A stretch of 9,623 nucleotides of DNA from SG8-41 sp036397875 (GTDB lineage: Bacteria; Pseudomonadota; Gammaproteobacteria; Burkholderiales; SG8-41). The notes below the pieces were generated by a model. That model ran no database searches, was not told where the DNA came from, and saw only the letters and a program-made list of their open reading frames with translations. The stretch covers positions 1-9,623 of the forward strand of contig DASWIC010000118.1 of the NCBI GenBank assembly GCA_036397875.1, given 5' to 3'. The position numbers were made by a program, and so were the translations under genes. This document shows, in pieces, positions 1-6,248 of the stretch (its first letter is position 1; every line of letters begins with the position of its first letter).

Positions 1-971
1 GGCTTGATTCCCGCCTTGTCGGCGGGGCTGCCGCGCTCGACCTGCGTGATCAGCACACCGCGCGACGCGGGCAGGCTGAACGATTGCGCAAGCTCCGGCG
101 TGATGTCCTGCACGCCCACCCCGATCCAGCCGCGCGTGACCGATCCTTTCTGTACGATCTGCTCCATCACCTGCCGGGCGATCGAGACCGGGATGGCGTA
201 GCCGATGCCCATCGAGCCTCCGGTCTGCGAGTAGATCGCGGTATTGATGCCGACCAGTTTGCCGCCCGCGTCCACCAGCGCCCCGCCCGAGTTGCCGGGG
301 TTGATCGCCGCGTCGGTCTGGATGAAGTTCTCGAAAGTCGTGATGCCGAGCTGGCTGCGCCCGAGCCCGCTCACGATCCCCAGGGTGACGGTCTGGCCCA
401 CGCCGAAGGGATTGCCGATGGCGAGCACGACGTCGCCCACGCGCAGCTGTTCCGCCTGCGCAAAGGTGATGGAGGGCAGCTTCTCCAGCTCGATCTTGAG
501 CACCGCCAGATCGGTCTCCGGATCGGTTCCGACCACGCGCGCCCGGACCTTGCGCGAGTCGGCTAGCGCGACCTCGATCTGGTCGACCGACTCGATTACG
601 TGGTGATTGGTGAGGATGTAGCCGTCCGCGCTCACGATTACGCCCGAGCCGAGGCCCTCCCGACGCTCCGGGCCCGCGTCCTGCGGATCGCCGAAGAAGT
701 AGCGGAAGAGCGGATCGTTCATGAACGGCAAGCGCGGCCGCTTCACTTCCTGGCTGGTGAAGATGTTGACGACCGCGGGCATCGCCTCGCGCGCGGCGTC
801 CCGGAACGAAGCGGCCGCGCGCGCCGGCGTCTCCGCCTGCGGCTCCGTCACGGTCACGATGCCCCCGCGCGTATTCCAGGTGAGAAGGTCCGGCCGCAGC
901 GTTGAAACGACGAACAGGGCCGCAAGGCAGACGGTCGCGGTTTGCGCAAATATGAGCCAGAACTTCCGCAT
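1..971 (-). CDS. HtrA/DegS-like trypsin-type serine protease with PDZ domain (3' end outside window)
   Basis: Envelope serine endopeptidase of the HtrA family (S1C), expected to degrade or sense misfolded periplasmic proteins. The 323 complete codons seen begin MRKFWLIFAQ. A single hydrophobic segment lies at about residues 4-24 with no evident cleavage site, so an inner-membrane anchor with a periplasmic catalytic domain is likely. The protease core carries a full triad: H124 in TNHHV, D154 in TDLAVL and S228 in GNSGGAL. A PDZ domain begins near residue 280 (GWIGVGVQDI) and is cut by the window edge, so one versus two PDZ domains cannot be decided. The ATG at 971 was chosen over the in-frame ATG at 1028 because the latter adds a Cys/Pro-rich stretch before the anchor and overlaps the likely -10 box. 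The gene is divergent from petA. DegQ, MucD or DegS are alternative names; the anchored form most resembles DegS. Confidence 0.93.
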   Translation of the reverse strand, partial: MRKFWLIFAQTATVCLAALFVVSTLRPDLLTWNTRGGIVTVTEPQAETPARAAASFRDAAREAMPAVVNIFTSQEVKRPRLPFMNDPLFRYFFGDPQDAGPERREGLGSGVIVSADGYILTNHHVIESVDQIEVALADSRKVRARVVGTDPETDLAVLKIELEKLPSITFAQAEQLRVGDVVLAIGNPFGVGQTVTLGIVSGLGRSQLGITTFENFIQTDAAINPGNSGGALVDAGGKLVGINTAIYSQTGGSMGIGYAIPVSIARQVMEQIVQKGSVTRGWIGVGVQDITPELAQSFSLPASRGVLITQVERGSPADKAGIK

Positions 972-1023
972 CGGGCGAGGGAGGAGGGGGCGGCTGACGA
1001 AGCAAGATTCCTGCTGGCATTGA

Positions 1024-1032
1024 ATCATAGCA
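1024..1032 (-). promoter_or_regulatory. Extended -10 promoter for the HtrA-like protease
   Basis: On the minus strand the sequence reads TGC followed by TATGAT, an extended -10 element (TGn plus a 5/6 match to TATAAT). No convincing -35 box lies 16-18 bp upstream, which is tolerated by extended -10 promoters. Transcription would start near 1017, giving a leader of about 45 nt to the ATG at 971. This is a motif match only. Confidence 0.45.
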
Positions 1033-1210
1033 AAACGCGACTGCGGACTCGTGACGGTGGCGCCGGCCGCGATCGTGGAATTGCGATCAGGATCACGCGG
1101 AAGAGGGGTTAATGTGCGCGGCGTCACCGCGCGCGTTTCCGGTCCGCCCAGCCGGGATCGAGGCCCCCTCTACAACTCCTTGATCAAAAGGCGTTTTTTC
1201 ACGTCTTGCT

Positions 1211-1239
1211 TTAAATCCACTGCGGCCTATGTGTAGAAT
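1211..1239 (+). promoter_or_regulatory. Candidate sigma70 promoter for petABC
   Basis: TAGAAT at 1234-1239 matches the -10 consensus at 5 of 6 positions. TTAAAT at 1211-1216 lies 17 bp upstream but matches -35 at only 3 of 6. The predicted start near 1246 leaves a leader of about 24 nt before petA. The rest of the 972-1269 divergent spacer shows no gene and no clear operator. It holds AT-richer sequence near 1180-1220 within otherwise GC-rich DNA, as expected for a promoter region. Confidence 0.35.
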
Positions 1240-1269
1240 GGCGGCTTTTCGGGGGCGGGGAATAATCGT

Positions 1270-1872
1270 ATGGCAGACAAAGAGTTGGATCAGGGCAAGC
1301 GGCGTTTTCTGGTCGCCGCCACCGGTGTTGCGGGCGGCATCGCCAGCGCCGCCGCCGCCGTGCCGTTCGTCGCCAGCATGCTCCCGTCGGAGCGCGCGAA
1401 GGCGGCCGGCGCGCCGGTCGAAGCGGATATCGGCAACCTCGCCCCCGGTGAGATGACGCGCGTCGAATGGCGCGGCAAGCCGGTGTGGATCGTGAGGCGC
1501 ACGCCGGAAATGCTGGAGTCGGTCAAGCAGGTCGACGCCAAGGTCGCCGATCCCAGGAGCGAGCGCAAACCGGACGAATTGACGCCGCGCTACGCGCGTA
1601 ACGAGTTCCGCTCGATCAAGCCCGAGTATCTGGTTGTCGTTGGCATTTGCACGCATCTTGGCTGCTCGCCGGTGGACAAGTTCAAGGCCCAGCCCGAACC
1701 CTTCGAGGCGGACTGGAAGGGCGGCTTCTACTGCCCGTGCCACGGCTCGCTGTTCGATCTCGCGGGCCGCGTCTACAAGAACAAGCCGGCGCCGGATAAC
1801 CTCGAGGTCCCGCCGCACAGGTTCTTGTCCGACTCCAAGCTCGTGATCGGCGAGGACACCAGGGGAGCGTAG
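1270..1872 (+). CDS. petA: Ubiquinol-cytochrome c reductase Rieske iron-sulfur subunit
   Basis: Rieske [2Fe-2S] subunit of the cytochrome bc1 complex. It takes the first electron from ubiquinol at the Qo site and passes it to cytochrome c1 on the periplasmic face. The protein has 200 residues, within the bacterial range. An N-terminal twin-Arg stretch (KRRFL, residues 10-14) precedes a hydrophobic Ala-rich segment at about 15-37, consistent with a Tat signal kept as a membrane anchor. The cluster-binding boxes are complete: CTHLGC at 127-132 and CPCHGS at 155-160. The expected ligands are C127, H129, C155 and H158, with C132-C157 as the disulfide. The ATG at 1270 follows a G-rich run ending at 1260 that could serve as a modest Shine-Dalgarno. 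It is first in petABC, and petB starts 3 bp after its stop. Confidence 0.98.
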   Translation: MADKELDQGKRRFLVAATGVAGGIASAAAAVPFVASMLPSERAKAAGAPVEADIGNLAPGEMTRVEWRGKPVWIVRRTPEMLESVKQVDAKVADPRSERKPDELTPRYARNEFRSIKPEYLVVVGICTHLGCSPVDKFKAQPEPFEADWKGGFYCPCHGSLFDLAGRVYKNKPAPDNLEVPPHRFLSDSKLVIGEDTRGA

Positions 1873-1875
1873 GAC

Positions 1876-3285
1876 ATGGCGGTGGCGGAAAAACAGCCGG
1901 TAACGGGCGCCGGATTGTTCAACGGCGTCCTCACCTGGATCGACCAGCGCTTTCCCCTGATGTCGCTGTGGCGGGACCATCTCGCCGCGTATTACGCGCC
2001 GAAGAACTTCAATTTCTGGTACTACTTCGGCTCGCTCGCGATGGTGGTGCTGGTGCTGCAGATCGTGACCGGGATCTTTCTCACGATGCACTACAAGCCG
2101 GACGCCGCGCAGGCCTTCGCCTCGGTCGAGTACATCATGCGCGACGTGCCCGGGGGCTGGCTCATCCGTTACCTGCATTCGACCGGCGCTTCCTTCTTCT
2201 TCATCGTGGTCTATCTGCACATGTTCCGCGGGCTCCTCTACGGCTCCTACCGCAAGCCGCGCGAGCTCATCTGGATCTTCGGCATGCTGATCTACCTCTG
2301 CCTCATGGCGGAGGCGTTCTTCGGTTACCTGCTGCCGTGGGGGCAGATGTCGTACTGGGGCGCGCAGGTGATCGTCAACCTGTTCGACGCGATTCCCTGG
2401 GTCGGGCCGACGCTCGCGATCTGGATCCGCGGCGACTACGTGGTGGCGGACGCGACGTTGAACCGCTTTTTCGCGTTCCACGTCATCGCGATCCCGCTGC
2501 TGCTGCTCGGGCTCGTCGTGGCGCACATCATGGCGCTGCACGAGGTGGGCTCCAACAACCCCGACGGCGTCGAGATCAAGCATGTAAAGGACCCCAGGAC
2601 CGGCCATCCGGTGGACGGCATCCCGTTCCATCCGTATTACACGGTGAAGGATACGCTGGGGGTGGTGGCGTTCCTGATCGTGTTCTGCGTCGTCATGTTC
2701 TTCATGCCGGAATTCGGCGGCTACTTCCTCGAGTACAACAACTTCATCCCGGCCGACCCCTTGAAGACGCCGCCGCACATCGCGCCGGTGTGGTACTTCA
2801 CGCCGTACTACTCGATCCTGCGCGCCATTACCGAGGACTTCATGATCGTGCTCGCGCTCGGCGTGGCGGCGTATGTGGCCCTGATCTGGCTGAGCCCCGG
2901 CGGCTTCCGGACGAAGGTGACCGCATCCGTCGTGGGGGCCGTGCTCATTTTCTTCATGAAGGGACCCGAGCAATTCGTCGTCGAACCCAAGGTGTGGGGC
3001 GTGGCGCTGATGGGGGTCGGCGCGCTGATCTACTTCCTGCTGCCCTGGCTCGATCAGAGCCCGGTCAAGTCCATCCGCTACAAAGGGCCGATCACGAAGG
3101 CCGCGCTGGCGCTGTTCGTGATCTCCTTTGCCGTGCTCGGCTATCTGGGCACGCTGTCGGTCACCGAGGGCCGCACCCTCACGGCGCAGTGGTTCACGCT
3201 CACTTACTTCGCGTTCTTCCTGTTGATGCCGTGGTATACGCGGCTCGACAAGACCCGGCCCGTGCCTGAGCGGGTGTCCGGGTGA
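1876..3285 (+). CDS. petB: Ubiquinol-cytochrome c reductase cytochrome b subunit
   Basis: Membrane-embedded diheme cytochrome b of the bc1 complex. It carries the Qo and Qi quinone sites and moves electrons across the membrane in the Q cycle. The protein has 469 residues with about eight predicted membrane helices, so it is the full-length fused form. Heme ligands are visible with the canonical 14-residue spacing: H101 and H115 on helix B, H202 and H216 on helix D. The Qo loop motif is PVWY at 304-307 where mitochondria and alphaproteobacteria have PEWY. The last helices lie at about 408-428 and 438-453. The ATG at 1876 is preceded by AGGGGAG at 1861-1867, inside the petA end. The stop overlaps the proposed GTG start of petC, which suggests translational coupling. 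Confidence 0.98.
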   Translation: MAVAEKQPVTGAGLFNGVLTWIDQRFPLMSLWRDHLAAYYAPKNFNFWYYFGSLAMVVLVLQIVTGIFLTMHYKPDAAQAFASVEYIMRDVPGGWLIRYLHSTGASFFFIVVYLHMFRGLLYGSYRKPRELIWIFGMLIYLCLMAEAFFGYLLPWGQMSYWGAQVIVNLFDAIPWVGPTLAIWIRGDYVVADATLNRFFAFHVIAIPLLLLGLVVAHIMALHEVGSNNPDGVEIKHVKDPRTGHPVDGIPFHPYYTVKDTLGVVAFLIVFCVVMFFMPEFGGYFLEYNNFIPADPLKTPPHIAPVWYFTPYYSILRAITEDFMIVLALGVAAYVALIWLSPGGFRTKVTASVVGAVLIFFMKGPEQFVVEPKVWGVALMGVGALIYFLLPWLDQSPVKSIRYKGPITKAALALFVISFAVLGYLGTLSVTEGRTLTAQWFTLTYFAFFLLMPWYTRLDKTRPVPERVSG

Positions 3286-4070
3286 CGCGCGCGGCCATGA
3301 CTCTGGCACGGGCGCTTGCCTGGATGCTGCTGGCGGCGCCGCTGGCGGCGGCCGCGTCGGAGAGCGTCAAGCTCGATCGCCTGCCGGCCGATATCAGCCC
3401 GCACGACCTGGTATCCCTGCAGCGCGGCGCGCAGGTGTACATCAACTACTGCATGGGCTGCCACAGCGCCGCCCACATGCGCTACAACCGGCTCCAGGAC
3501 CTGGGCCTGACCCTGCAGCAGATACGGGACAACCTGATTTTCACCGGCGCCAAGGTCGGCGAGCTCATGAAGATCGCGATGGACCCGCAGCAGTCCAAGG
3601 AGTGGTTCGGCACGCCGCCCCCGGATCTCACGCTGATCGCGCGCTCGCGTTCCTCGGGCGCCGGTAGCGGCGCGGACTGGCTCTACAGCTACCTGCGCGG
3701 CTTCTACCGCGACCCGTCGCGCCCCAGCGGCTGGAACAACACGGTGTACCCGAACGTCGCGATGCCCCACGTGCTGTGGCAGCTGCAGGGGGAGCAGGCG
3801 CTCACGACCGAGGTGGTGGCGATCCCGCGCGGGAACCAGGGCGAAGTGGAGAAGCACGAGGTGCAAAAGCTCGTGCTGGAGAAGCCCGGCACGATGAGTC
3901 CCGCCGAGTACAACCGCCTGGTGGGGGACCTCGTGAATTTCCTGGGTTACGTGGCCGAGCCTTCCCGGCAATCCCGCATCGACGTGGGGATCTACGTGCT
4001 GATGTTCCTCGCCCTGCTGTTCGTGTTCGCCTACCTGCTCAAAAAGGAATACTGGAAGGACGTGCATTGA
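3282..4070 (+). CDS. petC: Ubiquinol-cytochrome c reductase cytochrome c1 subunit
   Basis: Cytochrome c1 accepts electrons from the Rieske centre and reduces soluble or membrane cytochrome c in the periplasm. Numbering from the GTG at 3282 gives 262 residues. A Sec-type signal peptide runs to about residue 25 (hydrophobic stretch ending LAAAA). The c-type heme site is C57-M-G-C60-H61, and the probable sixth ligand is M161 in NVAMPHVLW. A C-terminal membrane helix at about 235-253 is followed by a basic end (KKEYWKD), the usual c1 anchor. Two starts are possible. The GTG at 3282 overlaps the petB stop by 4 bp; the ATG at 3297 has GGGTGA 11 nt upstream and still leaves a 20-residue signal peptide. 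The choice does not affect the mature protein. Confidence 0.96.
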   Translation: MTRAAMTLARALAWMLLAAPLAAAASESVKLDRLPADISPHDLVSLQRGAQVYINYCMGCHSAAHMRYNRLQDLGLTLQQIRDNLIFTGAKVGELMKIAMDPQQSKEWFGTPPPDLTLIARSRSSGAGSGADWLYSYLRGFYRDPSRPSGWNNTVYPNVAMPHVLWQLQGEQALTTEVVAIPRGNQGEVEKHEVQKLVLEKPGTMSPAEYNRLVGDLVNFLGYVAEPSRQSRIDVGIYVLMFLALLFVFAYLLKKEYWKDVH

Positions 4071-4072
4071 TC

Positions 4073-4143
4073 CGGTGACCCCTGGCCGGTGACCCATGAC
4101 CGGTCACCGTTACCCATCACCCATCACTCGTCACCCGTCACCG
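4073..4143 (+). repeat. Degenerate heptamer array in the petC-sspA spacer
   Basis: About ten consecutive 7-nt units fill the gap between petC and sspA. From 4074 they read GGTGACC, CCTGGCC, GGTGACC, CATGACC, GGTCACC. After a 1-nt phase slip they continue GTTACCC, ATCACCC, ATCACTC, GTCACCC, GTCACCG. The shared core is TCACC or its complement-like form TGACC. The unit CCATCAC also occurs in the array near 5205. The units are too short, and lack spacers, for CRISPR. The function is unknown. Confidence 0.8.
4087..4109 (+). other. Hairpin 17 nt after the petC stop
   Basis: CGGTGACC (4087-4094) and GGTCACCG (4102-4109) are exact reverse complements around a 7-nt loop, giving an 8-bp GC-rich stem. 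It lies inside the heptamer array. No T-run follows, so it does not look like an intrinsic terminator. It could protect the petABC message 3' end or partly separate petABC from sspAB expression; that role is inference. Confidence 0.5.
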
Positions 4144-4148
4144 CCTTT

Positions 4149-4748
4149 ATGATGACCCTCTACTCCGGCACGACCTGCCCGTTCAGCCAGCGTTGCCGCA
4201 TCGTGCTCTATGAAAAGGGCATGGACTTCCAGATCGTGGATGTCGATCTCTTCAACAAGCCGGAAGACCTGGCGGTGATGAACCCCTACAACCAGGTGCC
4301 GGTGCTGGTCGAGCGCGATCTCATCCTCTACGAGTCGAACATCATCAACGAGTATATCGACGACCGCTTCCCGCACCCGCAGCTGATGCCGGCCGACCCG
4401 GTGATGCGCGCGCGCGCGCGCCTGTTCCTGTTCCGCTTCGAGCATGAGCTGTTCAGCAACATCGAGGCGATCGAGAAGGGCACGCAGAAGCAGGGCGACA
4501 AGGGCCGCGCCGTCATCCGCGACAATCTCACCCAGATCGCGCCGGTGTTCACCAAGCAGAAGTACATGCTGGGCGAGGAGTTCACCATGCTCGACGTCGC
4601 GATCGCGCCGCTGCTGTGGCGGCTCGACCAGTACGGCATCTCGCTGCCCAAGACCTGCGCGCCGCTCATGAAGTACGCCGAGCGCCTGTTCAGCCGGCCG
4701 GCGTTCATCGACGCGCTCACCGCCTCGGAAAAGGTGATGAGGAAATAG
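4149..4748 (+). CDS. sspA: Stringent starvation protein A (glutathione S-transferase fold)
   Basis: SspA is a GST-fold protein that binds RNA polymerase and alters transcription during starvation and stress. From the ATG at 4149 it has 199 residues. The N-terminal thioredoxin-like domain is at about 2-80, with the GST cis-Pro at P51 (QVPVL) and ESNII at 62-66. The helical domain follows. The PHP triplet at 75-77 matches the surface pocket needed for SspA activity in E. coli. Unlike E. coli SspA, the first helix starts with CPFSQRC (C10, C16). The reading frame is open back to a GTG at 4089, but those 20 codons are only heptamer repeat translated into a Pro/Ser/His-rich string. The conserved fold begins at MMTLYSG, so 4149 (or the adjacent ATG at 4152) is the likely start. 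No Shine-Dalgarno precedes it. Confidence 0.95.
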   Translation: MMTLYSGTTCPFSQRCRIVLYEKGMDFQIVDVDLFNKPEDLAVMNPYNQVPVLVERDLILYESNIINEYIDDRFPHPQLMPADPVMRARARLFLFRFEHELFSNIEAIEKGTQKQGDKGRAVIRDNLTQIAPVFTKQKYMLGEEFTMLDVAIAPLLWRLDQYGISLPKTCAPLMKYAERLFSRPAFIDALTASEKVMRK

Positions 4749-4754
4749 GCGGCC

Positions 4755-5153
4755 ATGGCGGAGCGCTCCACCAAGCCGTACCTCATCCGGGCCATCCACG
4801 AATGGTGCTCGGACAGCGGCCTGACGCCGTACGTTTCGGTGAGAGTCGACGACAATACGCGCGTGCCCGCGGAGCACGTCAAGAACGGCGAGATCGTGCT
4901 CAACCTCGGCAATGATGCCACGCACCGTCTCACGATCGGCAACGACCTGATCCAGTTCGCGGCGCGTTTCAGCGGCGTCTCGCGCGAGTGCTCGATCCCC
5001 ATCGAGGCCGTGACCGGCATCTTCGCCAAGGAAAACGGCCAGGGGCTGTTCTTTCCGCGCGAGGCGGCGCAGGAAAACGGCGGCAAGGCACCCTCCGAGC
5101 CGTCCCCGCCCAATGGCAACGGCGGCAAGCCCAAACTGCAAGTCATAAAGTGA
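4755..5153 (+). CDS. sspB: ClpXP protease specificity-enhancing factor SspB
   Basis: SspB is the adaptor that delivers ssrA-tagged and some other substrates to the ClpXP protease in the cytoplasm. The protein has 132 residues. The folded substrate-binding domain spans about 6-101, with recognisable family blocks: PYLIRAIHEW (8-17), VPAEHVKNGEIVLNL (37-51), GNDLIQFAARFSGV (62-75) and IFAKENGQG (89-97). A Gly/Pro/Asn-rich flexible tail follows at about 104-124. It ends in KPKLQVIK (125-132), which fits the C-terminal ClpX-tethering (XB) motif. The ATG lies 6 nt after the sspA stop, with AGGA at 4740-4743 as a distant Shine-Dalgarno. Co-transcription with sspA is almost certain. The gene converges on the dehydrogenase at 5225-6118. 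Confidence 0.96.
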   Translation: MAERSTKPYLIRAIHEWCSDSGLTPYVSVRVDDNTRVPAEHVKNGEIVLNLGNDATHRLTIGNDLIQFAARFSGVSRECSIPIEAVTGIFAKENGQGLFFPREAAQENGGKAPSEPSPPNGNGGKPKLQVIK

Positions 5154-5190
5154 CTGGTGGGTCTTGAGTCGGGTGTAACCGTCATACGTC

Positions 5191-5219
5191 GAATCACGAA
5201 TCACCCATCACGATTCACG
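5191..5219 (+). repeat. Heptamer array between sspB and the dehydrogenase gene
   Basis: Four clean heptamers follow one another: GAATCAC, GAATCAC, CCATCAC, GATTCAC, then G. Two weaker units (AACCGTC, ATACGTC) may precede them at 5177-5190. They have the same orientation and core (TCAC) as the arrays at 4073 and 6203. The last 14 bp, 5207-5220, recur exactly at 6219-6232. The 71-bp convergent spacer 5154-5224 shows no strong terminator; only a 5-bp GAATC/GATTC pairing is possible. Confidence 0.75.
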
Positions 5220-5224
5220 CTTCT

Positions 5225-6118
5225 TCAGGCGTGTCGGCGGCGGATCTCCCGTATCACGACGCTGTTGTCGAGCTCGCCTTCGCCCGCCGCGACGCAGCCC
5301 GCCATCAGCGCGGCGTAGGTTTCCGCCAGCGGCAAGCGCTGGCCGAGGCGCCGCGCCTGCTCGGCCATGAGCGCGACGTCCTTGAGCGACTGCGTGACGA
5401 ATCCGTGCGGGGCAAAGTCCCCGCGGACCATCTTTCCGCCCTTGATGTCCATGATCTGCGAATAAGCCGCCGACTCGCGCGCCACCGCGAGAAAACCCGC
5501 AGGGTCGAGCCCCATCCGCTCGGCGAATACCAGCCCTTCGGCGAGGGCGGCGCGGTTCACGCCGAGGATCAGGTTGATCGCGAGCTTGGCGCGCGCGCCA
5601 TTTCCCGCCGCCCCGAGGTGATGGCGTCGCGGACAGATGGCGTCGAGCACGTCGCTCACCCCGTCCGCCGCCGCGCGCTCGCCGCCGATGAGTCCCAGCG
5701 CCTCGCCGCGAGCCGTCTGCTCGCTGGTGCCGGATACGGGTGCCTCGACGAAGCGCAGGCGCCCCCCTGCCAGCCGCGCGGCGAGCGCGCTGATGCGATC
5801 GGGATCGCAGGTGCTCACGCAGATCGCGGTGAACGGTGGCGAGTCCTGCGACCGTGACGCGATGAGCCCGTCCGGACCCTCGATCGTTTCTTCCACCTGC
5901 CCGGTATTGAACACGGCGAGCACGGCCCTGTCGCAGGCGCCGGCGATCTCCGCGGCAGAGCGTGCAGCGCGGCCCCCCAGCGCTTCGAGCCCGGCGACCT
6001 TGGTCGCGGCGACGTCGTACCCCAGCACCTCGAACCCGGCCGCGAGCAGCCGCTTCGCACAGGCCATCCCCATCAAACCCGTGCCGATCACGCCGATCGG
6101 CTTGCGTGAGTCCGTCAT
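5225..6118 (-). CDS. NAD(P)-dependent beta-hydroxyacid dehydrogenase (3-hydroxyisobutyrate dehydrogenase-like)
   Basis: Oxidoreductase of the 3-hydroxyisobutyrate / 6-phosphogluconate dehydrogenase superfamily, expected to oxidise a beta-hydroxyacid (or reduce the semialdehyde) with NAD(P). It has 297 residues, the usual length. The Rossmann dinucleotide motif GVIGTGLMG is at 9-17. The substrate-binding block FVEAPVSG is at 123-130. The catalytic-lysine helix carries K178 and N182 in the GxGxxxKxxxN pattern (GNGARAKLAINL). A second conserved lysine, K246, sits in SLKDVALM. The acidic residue D35 after the second beta strand (YD) favours NAD over NADP, which is inference. The substrate is not identifiable. 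The ATG at 6118 has a strong Shine-Dalgarno (AGGAGAG, 6-7 nt away). It stands alone on the minus strand between plus-strand transcription units. Confidence 0.9.
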   Translation of the reverse strand: MTDSRKPIGVIGTGLMGMACAKRLLAAGFEVLGYDVAATKVAGLEALGGRAARSAAEIAGACDRAVLAVFNTGQVEETIEGPDGLIASRSQDSPPFTAICVSTCDPDRISALAARLAGGRLRFVEAPVSGTSEQTARGEALGLIGGERAAADGVSDVLDAICPRRHHLGAAGNGARAKLAINLILGVNRAALAEGLVFAERMGLDPAGFLAVARESAAYSQIMDIKGGKMVRGDFAPHGFVTQSLKDVALMAEQARRLGQRLPLAETYAALMAGCVAAGEGELDNSVVIREIRRRHA

Positions 6119-6153
6119 GTTGCTCTCCTGGATTCCATCTTGTCGGTGCCGTG

Positions 6154-6159
6154 ATTATA
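6154..6159 (-). promoter_or_regulatory. -10 box for the dehydrogenase gene
   Basis: The minus strand carries a perfect TATAAT here, 35 nt upstream of the ATG at 6118, which would give a leader of about 30 nt with a good Shine-Dalgarno. The region 17 bp further upstream is GC-rich and lacks a recognisable -35 box, so the promoter may be weak or activator dependent. Confidence 0.45.
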
Positions 6160-6202
6160 GTGATGACCCGGGCCGCCGCCGGGCGGGGTCGGGGTCCGGC
6201 TC

Positions 6203-6231
6203 GAATCACGACCCACGAATCACGATTCACG
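6203..6231 (+). repeat. Heptamer array upstream of tRNA-Thr
   Basis: Four consecutive units read GAATCAC, GACCCAC, GAATCAC, GATTCAC, then G. The array is nearly identical to the one at 5191-5219, in the same orientation, and shares a 14-bp exact match (6219-6232 with 5207-5220). It ends 11 bp before the tRNA -10 box, so it covers the position where the -35 element and upstream contacts would be. Confidence 0.75.
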
Positions 6232-6242
6232 CCGTACCGGGA

Positions 6243-6248
6243 TATAAT
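6243..6248 (+). promoter_or_regulatory. -10 box of the tRNA-Thr promoter
   Basis: A perfect TATAAT is followed by a GC-rich discriminator (TCCGCCCCGT) and then the tRNA at 6259. This discriminator type is typical of stable-RNA promoters under stringent control. The hexamer 17 bp upstream (TCACGA, 6220-6225) lies within the heptamer array and is a poor -35 match. Confidence 0.6.

Noticed and set aside
972..1028. Upstream ATG at 1028 as the start of the HtrA-like protease
   Set aside because: It would add 19 residues rich in Cys, Gln and Pro before the membrane anchor and overlaps the extended -10 promoter; MRKFWLIF at 971 fits the family.
1180..1187. TTGATCAA as an FNR site upstream of petABC
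   Set aside because: FNR sites need TTGAT and ATCAA separated by four bases; here the half-sites are fused, so this is only a short palindrome.
1968..3269. 433-codon plus-strand frame inside petB
   Set aside because: It is an Arg/Ala/Gly-rich out-of-frame reading of petB, which has all heme ligands and helices in its own frame.
1093..3309. 738-codon open frame on the minus strand, antisense to petA and petB
   Set aside because: Its translation is a low-complexity mix of His, Arg, Asp and Glu with no recognisable fold. It is the mirror of GC-rich codon usage in two certain genes on the other strand.
4073..4143. Heptamer array as a CRISPR array
   Set aside because: The units are 7 nt, contiguous and degenerate, with no unique spacers and no cas genes nearby.
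4089..4148. N-terminal extension of SspA from the GTG at 4089
   Set aside because: The 20 residues are translated repeat DNA with no resemblance to SspA; the thioredoxin-like fold starts at MMTLYSG. It is kept only as a hypothesis in the findings.
4131..5204. 357-codon minus-strand frame opposite sspA and sspB
   Set aside because: It is compositionally biased (Arg, Asp, His, Val) with no motif; both plus-strand genes are unambiguous.
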